Both the position numbers and the translations under genes were made by a program. This document shows positions 56,745-64,000 of a stretch of DNA of 64,000 nt, one piece after another. The DNA comes from Myoxocephalus aenaeus (lineage: Eukaryota; Chordata; Actinopteri; Perciformes; Cottidae). The DNA lies in the NCBI GenBank assembly GCA_038501785.1, contig JBAMJR010000031.1, forward strand, positions 7,139,501 through 7,203,500, written 5' to 3'. The notes beneath the pieces were generated by a model. That model was not told the DNA's origin, ran no database searches, and was given only the letters and a program-made list of their open reading frames with translations. Within the stretch, counting starts at the first letter, position 1, and each line of letters begins with the position of its first letter.

Positions 56745-57075
56745 TGATTGAAAGTGAGCCACTACGTTTACTGAAGTAGTGTACTTTAGTATAATTTTGA
56801 GGTACTTTTTGAGGTGCAACATTTATTTCCTGACAAGTTCAGTGATGACGATCTAAAATTCTAAATGGTATAATGTACAGTTCAATATAACTATAACACA
56901 ATCATTTTGGCTGTATAATACGCATTTTTACTTTTGATTATACAAGTACATTGTCTGATACTATGTAAGTGCATTTTAAATGTAGAATAGAGTGTTTTAT
57001 TATTGGTATTTACATACTGATATTGCAGCAGAACAACACAGCACTGACATATCACATTTTAAGTTGTTATGGCTA
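56745..57075 (+). repeat. Probable TACTT-rich dispersed repeat, diverged
   Basis: CACTACGTTTACTGAAGTAG, TTTTGAGGTACTTTTTGAGG, ATTTTTACTTTTGATTATAC and GGTATTTACATACTG follow the order of a teleost repeat built from ACTTTACT/GTACTTTTACTT words. The copy is decayed and its ends are not defined. Confidence 0.45.
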
Positions 57076-57139
57076 ATAACAGAAAATGTACTTCATCACT
57101 ACAGGGCAGACATAGCTTTATTGCATGGTGACCTAAGGT

Positions 57140-57440
57140 CAAATATTCACTTTCTTTAAGCTCTGTTTTGGTCTCCACCAACTCCTGAAGGAAATACCTG
57201 GCTCCTTAGCTGCTGAATGCTACCATATCTACTAGCTAGTAGTTGCTCACTGTGTCTGCTGTTTGCTGCCAATGTAAGTCCGATTTTAGAGCTTTTCTGC
57301 AGCCAAAAACGTTGCTATGAAAGCAGTGAGAGTGAACAAAAACAGTAAGGGCCAAGAAACACAAACAATGAGCTGCAAAAAGCTGTAATGCTCCATGTGG
57401 CTAAGGGGAAGTGATACTCCTCATTTGTTTAAAAACTACA
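57140..57440. repeat. Probable dispersed repeat
   Basis: GTCTCCACCAACTCCTGAAG, AAATACCTGGCTCCTTAGC, AAGCAGTGAGAGTGAAC, AATGAGCTGCAAAAAGC and GGGAAGTGATACTCC match my memory of a high-copy percomorph repeat. Only one copy lies in this window, so it cannot be confirmed internally. Confidence 0.45.
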
Positions 57441-57961
57441 AGTGACTTCTGTCACATTCAAGTATTCATTTGAGCCATCGCTAGTATAAAATAATGATTA
57501 TAGCTATATGGCTAATGCCAGAATCAGCTTGCCCAATCTGTGAGCATCCCAGTGGCTTTTCAATAACACCCACATTATACAATATTCGCCTCAGATGCCA
57601 CCGCTCCATCCAGTTGTATAATACCTAAAAAAAAAATGGATGCATATCCTGGTTTGAAATGTCTGCCCAGAAATGTTTGGCGAATCAAAATTGGGATAAA
57701 ACATTTGAATTACAGAACACAAATGTGATGTCTGCCCTCCTGGACTGCCAGATCATGAATATATATTGCATTATGAAGATGTGATGACATTTGGAGCAAT
57801 CACATTTAACCCTCTCCTCTTGTGCCTCTGTTTCTCCTCTCTCAGCTAATGCATTTTGCAGCAAGGGATGCATCTTAAAAGAGTCAGGGAGAAATGTCAG
57901 CCAAAGCAGACACTGCTTGAAAGCTGGGGTCATTTCAGACTGGTTTCTGAATTCTGGAGAG

Positions 57962-57963
<2 letters not shown>
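57441..57963. other. Non-coding stretch, no gene seen
   Basis: No recognisable gene or mobile element. The long minus-strand frame at 57685-58014 begins in the neighbouring CA repeat. Confidence 0.5.

Positions 57964-58018
<55 letters not shown>
57964..58018. repeat. (CA)n microsatellite
   Basis: About 27 CA units, uninterrupted. Confidence 0.97.
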
Positions 58019-58021
<3 letters not shown>

Positions 58022-58083
58022 TGTGCTCCATTCTGCCCCAGCCCCTTTCCACTGTAAATATTTCTGTGGGTTTACCCTTGTCA

Positions 58084-58118
58084 ATGTGACTGTGTTGCAG
58101 GTAGCAACACAGTCACAT
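58084..58118. repeat. Perfect hairpin, 15-bp arms, 5-nt loop
   Basis: ATGTGACTGTGTTGC (58084-58098), spacer AGGTA, then the exact reverse complement (58104-58118). GC content is moderate, so the stem would be stable in RNA or as a cruciform. No transposon-type target duplication is evident immediately outside. Confidence 0.95.
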
Positions 58119-58562
58119 GGCACTACCGCGAGAGAGAGGCTTGACCAGTTGGGCGCCGTCTCCCACCTCATTACCAGATGCAAATAAAACGAGTACACAT
58201 GTTTAATATTTAGTGGCAGCAGAAATGTCAGTCTGGCACAAGATGGAATTAAACAGCACTGTCAGCGCAAGTGAACTCAAGGCTTTCTCAGCTATTTCAC
58301 TTCATATTGAGTTACTGTCACAATTTATTTCACAGCGGTGGGACGACTAGTGTGAAAATGTTCTGTGATGCCTTTAAGGATGGAAGGGGAATCAAGGAAG
58401 AAGTGTGAAGGGTATTGTTCAGATGGGGCTTTGTATTTATTTCTGAGCTCTGTGACAAAGCTTTATTGTCTCAACAAAGCCCTATATTCATCAGGACTTT
58501 TATTTATTTTTTGATTATAGTTTATTATAGCTATTTTATTGGATAGTATACTGATAAAACAC
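58119..58562. other. Non-coding stretch, no gene seen
   Basis: AT-rich DNA, no gene or repeat end recognised. Confidence 0.5.
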
Positions 58563-58636
58563 AAAAAGTGAGAGCTTGCAAACTCACGATGTTGTTAATA
58601 TGCGCGTTGAACTACTGAGCCACAGACCTCCCAAGA
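58563..58636 (-). repeat. Possible decayed tRNA-derived SINE head
   Basis: On the minus strand TGTGGCTCAGTAGTTC fits the RNA polymerase III A box (TGGCTCAGTAGT) and, about 30 bases on, GTGAGTTTGCAAGCTC is a weak B-box analogue of GGTTCGANTCC. Arms do not close into a full cloverleaf, so a functional tRNA is unlikely. A SINE remnant or pseudo-tRNA is the better reading. Confidence 0.3.
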
Positions 58637-61600
58637 GAAGGCTTTGGTTGAACTAATCCCGATGATCCTTACCCATATCAAATGTGTCATCCAGGCCACA
58701 CCAAGAAGGCATGAAGGATTTAAAGCAATGTGGCTTTGCCTGCTGGTAGCATGAAAGTCATATTTCTAATAGCTCAAAGAAACATCATATCCTCAAAAAC
58801 AGTGGAGTATGTTGTCTGCAAAAAAAAAATCCAACTTGATTTTGCATTCTTGTCAGCACACACCGATGCATATTATCAGATTCAGGGCTAAACCAAGTTA
58901 ATGTTCATTCTAATCAGCATGGCAGATAACACCGGGACCCACAGGGACCTAATTAAAGATACTGTACATGAGGAGAGGTTTATCTTCGGCGCTCTGGTAA
59001 AAGTCCCCTCATCGGTTTATCACGGCAAAGAGACAGGAAGTAGAATCAGGTGTATGTTCAGTTGTTATTTCATGTTAGAGCAATGTTTTTGACTGATGCA
59101 TTTTAAAGTGATTCTTCTTTCATCAAAGGGCTGAGTGAGAGGTGAGGTGGGATGAGGGTAAGCATGGTCAGATCAAAGAGAAAGGGGACCTTGGAAAAAG
59201 TTGTATTTTTAATTAATTGAAAGCATTATCATACAATATTGTGTGAGTGAATGGCAAATTAAAAAAGTTTCACTGTGGACAGGCAGTCAATGAACTCCCA
59301 CCGCCTTCTAGAAAAAATAGAAGCGTTTCATTATTCCAAGGTGAGGGCTTTAAAACAGCATTTTAAATGTTACCCCGCTGTTCAAGATCATGAAAACCTT
59401 TAATTTCATGCAAATGAACCGCAAGGAGCATGGAGCTTAATGTAAACGAATGCTTCTTTTGTACTGCTGTAGAAGTGAGCTGGAGAGAGAGGCCTGGATG
59501 AAAATTCCCAAGGATTCTTTAATTGCTATCTGAAATTATGTAAATCCCTCTGCTAGGCTGAGTGCAATTATCCAGCGCCTCTCGCTGCCAGCTTTACTAA
59601 TGTCTAACAAAATATCGGTGGCTGACATTTAGACGTGGTAATGCAAATGAGAATTAATTTTTCTTCCAAGACAAAGGGCAGTGGAAAGATCACACCATTT
59701 TATACAATAAAGGCTGGAAAAAGTAGGGTTTGCAAGATGACAAAAAATGTTGATCAAGAAATGAGCCAAGCATTGAAGCCCATTTTATATGTGCAGCATG
59801 GTACCGAATACGATTATTTTCCCCATTCTGCACTATTAATCTATTTCTATTGCCACAGAGAGGCATGCTGCAAGCAGTAGACATTCATTTAGGGTTAGAA
59901 TTAATTGCAGAGTGGGCCTCATTTCTTAGTAATGATATGGGGAACCCTCCCATTGTTAGAACACGCTCCTGCCATGGCTGTGGTGTTGGACTGTTTGGGT
60001 CACATTTTTCCATTTATCTCCCCAGGTACAGAGATGGATGTAGGCCAGGCACTGCTTCCTGGTGAGACTCCCCCGTGTGCAGCTCAGAACACCTGTCCCG
60101 CTGTGCGTCGGCACCCCCAATCTTTACCAGGCCAAGGAGGAGCACCATCTCTCTCCATAACACTTTCCCCAACCCGTTGTCTCTCGGGACACCCAAAAGA
60201 GCAAGATGGGGATGAACACAAAGGACCGATGTTAACGGGTAGATCTGCTGCCAAAAACTGCATTTCTTAAAACCAGAAATCAAATTACAACCTGCTGACG
60301 TGGAGAAAAACCTGGCTATTAATATTTCAGTATGGAAACTGAGTGCAAAACACCCCCAGCTGTGGGAGAATTCTCAGATTCAGGGGAAAAAACATTACGA
60401 TACACCAACAAGTGCCAGTCGCCAGCGCTTCTACCACACCAGCATGTTCTAACAAAGCCACTAATGTGCTCACAAACACAAAAGCAGACAAATGACGCAC
60501 ACTTGGAGTCAGTAGTAACCAGGTTATGTCTTGTGAGGCTGCTGTGGGATAAGCAGCCTTTACTATTGTAATCTCTAATGTAGCTGTTCAAAGAAAACCA
60601 CTATTAGCTGATTTTGGGTTATGAACCACACGTTAACAGCTAAGACGCCTGCAATTCTGCTTATTGGTTGTTAGATAATGCCACAATTCACTTAATTCCC
60701 AAAATTCATATCAGCTAACAGACGTAATTATTTTTTGTTTCCTATGATGTCATGATATGTGGCATTGCATAATGTGTCAAACACATTTGATGTACACATA
60801 TTGTGATTCCCTCAATTATATTGAAATGGGCTGTAATCTGTAGTCTGTTTCATATAGAGAAGAAATCATCACAGGTCGCAAGTAATAAACTTTGAAAATT
60901 CACCACACAGGGCCTTTATTTTGTTTCAGAGACGGCCTGTCGAATTGAAAGCTTTATCGTGCGTGCTTATGTTATCTGGCGTTCTCCACCTACTGCTAAT
61001 GCGCTGCATTTGTAGGTATTTACTATTGTATACAACCCCCACAACACCTCATATCACCCTCCTTCCTCTTCTCATCTCCAGCTCTCTAACCTCCATCTTC
61101 CCCTGCCCCTCCACCACCTGTACATCCATCAGAGGGCTGTCATGGTAGAGGGGCTTCAATGCTCCTTCCTGATGCGGCCATCAAGGGCCCTCCATCTAAC
61201 ACAAGCCGACACATCATAATAACAGTAAGAGGCCTTTCCTGTCCAGTGTCATGCTTGGAGAGATTAGTTCCCCTCCACAAAACCCAGGTAATTTGCTTTT
61301 GCTGAAACACATTTGTAGATCGTATTCTTTCAGGTTAACTAGTTCATGAGAGGAGATGAGACACTTGCTGCACAGTGTTTGCCTCTGCATGCCATTATTC
61401 CCCTCAGCTGTTTTAAGTATAAACCAAGCAGCTTTTCTTGCATCTCCAGGGTGTGAGTCTGTGCTGACGCGAATGCATATATGTATTGCTTTAGCAGTTT
61501 GAAATTTAAGAACTCTACTATCCATTGTTACTTTACATACATGCATATTATACCATGGTGCATCAGCATTGATCAATCCATACATGTGCACTCACTTTTC

Positions 61601-64000
61601 CAAACATCCCCAGGATAAACAATTATGATACCCAAATATTGTGAATGTGTTTACTTGATGAACTTAGCAATACCTGATACCTGTTTAACTTTGTCTAGTA
61701 GACGTGATGACTACTGAGGGTTAAGTCAATAAAGCATGTAGCTGTCATTATGTTTATACTGAATTACTGCGTAGGTGAGTTTGAATATGTCACTCACTTA
61801 ATGGGGTATTCATAAATCTTTAACGTTGATTTAAAGACTGTCAAATATCAAATTTGATCTGAGCTTTAAAAAAAATATTTTTTTTTTACTGATAATAATA
61901 ACACATCATTTTCTAAATAAGCAGAGAGAAAAACAAAAAGTATTTGAGCAGGAGTTAATTTAGTTCTTTATTAATCACAGAGGGCTGCTCTAAATCCCCT
62001 CTGTGTATGAATGGGCTGTGCTCTGTGTCTTCTCACATTTGCTGCATGATCATATTTCATAAACACTGCATTTGAATTTTTATGTACAGAGTATGCAATA
62101 TTCATGATAAACTGAATATGTAAATAGGTAACCTTTATTTATGAGTCCCTGCCAGACTCGTACTCTTAAGTATTACTTTATATGTTAAGATGGATGGACA
62201 AAAAATGTTAGTTAGGGGAATACTTGTGTGGCCATGGAATGATTGATAATTAACAGCTTAATATATAGAGGTTGGAGGTCATCATTCTCCTGCTTTACTC
62301 TGAATTTTTTTTATAAGGCTTAAAGAAGAAATGATCATATTTGTAATTCTAAATAATGGCCAAAAGAAATCTTCTTCCACTGAAATCTACTAAAAGAGAG
62401 ACAAAAGGATGTGCTTTTATGCTGCTGGCTGACTTCTATTAGGATGCATCGTACTGCTGTTCAGAGCTGAGAATATCTATAAATTTATTTGAATGAATCA
62501 CCCATGAAAAGGCCCAAAACTAGTCAAGTCTGTATCTTTTAGTCACACATTTAATCCTAATGCTGCATTCCATTCCATTTCCAGCCTGTAAGTGCCTTGG
62601 AATTACCCGTCCCATCCTGAAGGAGTCCTTTTTCTTATTGTTTAGAAAGTGGTTAGCATGCCGGGGATGCTCCAAATACGATTTTACATCCACTTATGGA
62701 AATCCATTGTTCCTTGAACATTTCCACATACAAACCAATATATGCTTTTCTAAGAGGTCTAAGACCTCAATTACATCAAAGGCAGTTTGTCCTGCTGCTG
62801 GGCTGCCTGCTAAAGGGCTTAAACAACTGTGTCAATGCTACCCCCTTGTGACCGCACTGCAGCAGAAGCATTTCCTAACAGCCATCTTTCATTGTAAGAA
62901 ATCGTGGAGAAATGGTTCACTTCAAAAACAAAAAAAAACATAAAGCATTTTAACTTGTGTGAAATATCAAAAAGGAATTATAAAAAGCAAACATTTTCAA
63001 CATTTCAATGTTACAGTATTGCCCATTGTTCTGCATGTGTTTCTGTGCAACACACCTTTATCACAATAGAGTCGGTGTGGTACGACTTGTTTTGAAGGGC
63101 AATTGTCTTACGTCCTCGCTGTAGTTTGAACTATGAAGCAGTGAATAATAAAGATTAAAAGAAAGTCTGAGGGATTCTATTTGCACAATGGAATTGAAAT
63201 GTGTCATCACAGCACCGATTGCATTTGTAGCTCCCAGATCCCTTTCATTAAAACCAAAGACGTCTAAGAAAGTTGCTACGCTGACGTTCAGACAGATGTG
63301 CATGTCAGAGGCATGAGAGAGAATATTTTGGAGGGCACTCCTTCTGCTGTCCTCGCTCAGGCAAGAGAAAAGCATGCAGTCTTTTATTGTATGGACTTGA
63401 AAAGAAATAATTAGACACACAGCTATATAATTCTGCAAAGCTGCATGGCTCACTTGTCACATGTGGCAGGAAGAAAAAAGGGGGCTGAATTCTCTGAAGT
63501 GCAGTTTGCCATAGGCCGCCACTTTTATTTCCCCAAGTTTGCTCTACCTTCAAAGACACAGGGAAGTTGGAGTGCTCCGGTTTTTATTCTTTGTTATTGC
63601 AGTGGAGTCTTGGGAAGTAGGGAAAGGGAAATATTAGACAAATATTGATATTTTATTTGAAAATTAGGTATATTAAATAAACGTGTTAAATTAAAACCTG
63701 TGGCAATATTGTTTAGCAGATAGCTAGAGTATACGTGTATATATGTATGTACAATAATAGCGTAAATCTGCTCCTTAAAATATATATAGGGTATTTAACA
63801 ATGCTGCACCAGCATGATTTTAAAATATAACTATCGTGTTAAGCATAATTATGGCATTTTTTTAATTCCAAAATAAGATCCTTGTTGAACATTTCTGAGA
63901 AGCATTTGAGAGGACATTTTCCATCAACTTCACCAAAAAGTGGAAGGAAGTGGATCATCAATCAGAATGGATATGCCGATACTAATAAGCATCGATAAGC
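58637..64000. other. Non-coding stretch, enhancer-like in part
   Basis: No gene seen. The block at about 59,395-59,700 contains two exact ATGCAAAT octamers (59408-59415, 59641-59648), AGTGCAATTATCCAGCG and GAGAATTAATTTTTC, a POU/homeodomain texture typical of vertebrate conserved non-coding elements. Frames up to 130 codons at 59,905-60,283, 62,560-62,943 and 63,061-63,453 lack any recognisable domain. Pyrimidine-rich sequence fills about 61,030-61,120. Confidence 0.5.

Noticed and set aside
59905..60283. Opposing frames of 121 and 89 codons
   Set aside because: Overlapping on opposite strands, Pro/Ser/Gly-rich from local GC content, no family resemblance.
62560..62943. 127-codon plus frame
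   Set aside because: No domain, low-complexity Lys/Gln end from a poly-A tract, no exon signals.
63061..63453. 130-codon minus frame
   Set aside because: No recognisable domain; overlapped by another minus-strand frame of similar quality.
1..64000. CRISPR arrays, operons, ribosome binding sites, bacterial insertion sequences
   Set aside because: The sequence is clearly vertebrate nuclear DNA; no spacer-repeat arrays or prokaryotic gene organisation occur.
1..64000. Endogenous retrovirus or LTR element
   Set aside because: No paired long terminal repeats, primer-binding site, polypurine tract or gag/pol-like frame was recognised on either strand.

Overview
The window looks like non-coding nuclear DNA of a ray-finned fish, most likely a percomorph teleost. 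The evidence is the AT-rich sequence packed with long (CA)n, (GA)n and (TA)n microsatellites, short 5'-truncated non-LTR retrotransposon ends with teleost-style tails, an 8-bp-TSD hAT element, and dispersed repeats carrying the GCTTAGCTTAGCATAA and GCTAACGTTAGC words that are common in spiny-rayed fish. The family recognition is from memory, with no database search behind it. I found no protein-coding gene, rRNA or functional tRNA that I can support. Every long open frame is a microsatellite translation, a repeat remnant or a chance frame without a recognisable domain. The window therefore sits either in a gene desert or inside a very long intron, and the host gene cannot be named from the sequence.

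Layout. 1-6.2 kb: unique-looking AT-rich DNA with two (TG)n tracts and a LINE 3' tail at 3.6 kb. 6.2-8.7 kb: the most structured mobile-DNA block. Two copies of an unnamed repeat lie head to head, and the right copy is split by a complete 1,629-bp non-autonomous hAT element with a perfect 8-bp target duplication; the left copy preserves the empty site. 8.7-14.9 kb: unique DNA with two blocks that read like conserved enhancers (about 10.86-11.33 and 13.0-13.33 kb) and one dispersed repeat copy (12.5 kb). 14.87-15.65 kb: a cluster of non-B-DNA candidates (perfect hairpin, a palindromic (AT)n/(CT)n/(AT)n tract, (GA)n followed by a G-quadruplex-prone run). 15.7-26.3 kb: mostly unique, with a LINE tail at 19.4 kb, a (CT)n tract at 23.5 kb, a repeat-like block at 23.7-24.4 kb and a second G-quadruplex-prone run at 25.9 kb. 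26.3-27.3 kb: dispersed repeat. 27.3-38 kb: mostly unique, homeobox-motif-rich stretches (28.0, 31.5, 34.75, 35.1 kb), with a repeat copy at 33.2 kb. 38.4-43.2 kb: repeat-rich, ending in a frameshifted reverse-transcriptase C-terminal remnant of a LINE (42.55-43.17 kb). 43.2-51.7 kb: long unique, enhancer-like DNA (43.7, 45.5, 46.6 kb) with two long (CA)n tracts. 51.7-58.7 kb: repeat copies, microsatellites, a perfect 15-bp-arm hairpin and a possible decayed tRNA-derived SINE. 58.7-64 kb: unique DNA including a POU/homeodomain-motif-rich block at 59.4-59.7 kb.

Functionally the window reads as a regulatory landscape: islands of TAAT- and ATGCAAAT-rich sequence separated by mobile elements and simple repeats. 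That reading is inference and rests on motif texture alone; cross-species alignment would decide it. I saw no new gene system. The best leads are the nested hAT/inverted-repeat block, the short perfect hairpins (14.87, 29.60 and 58.08 kb), the two G-quadruplex-prone runs and the enhancer-like blocks.
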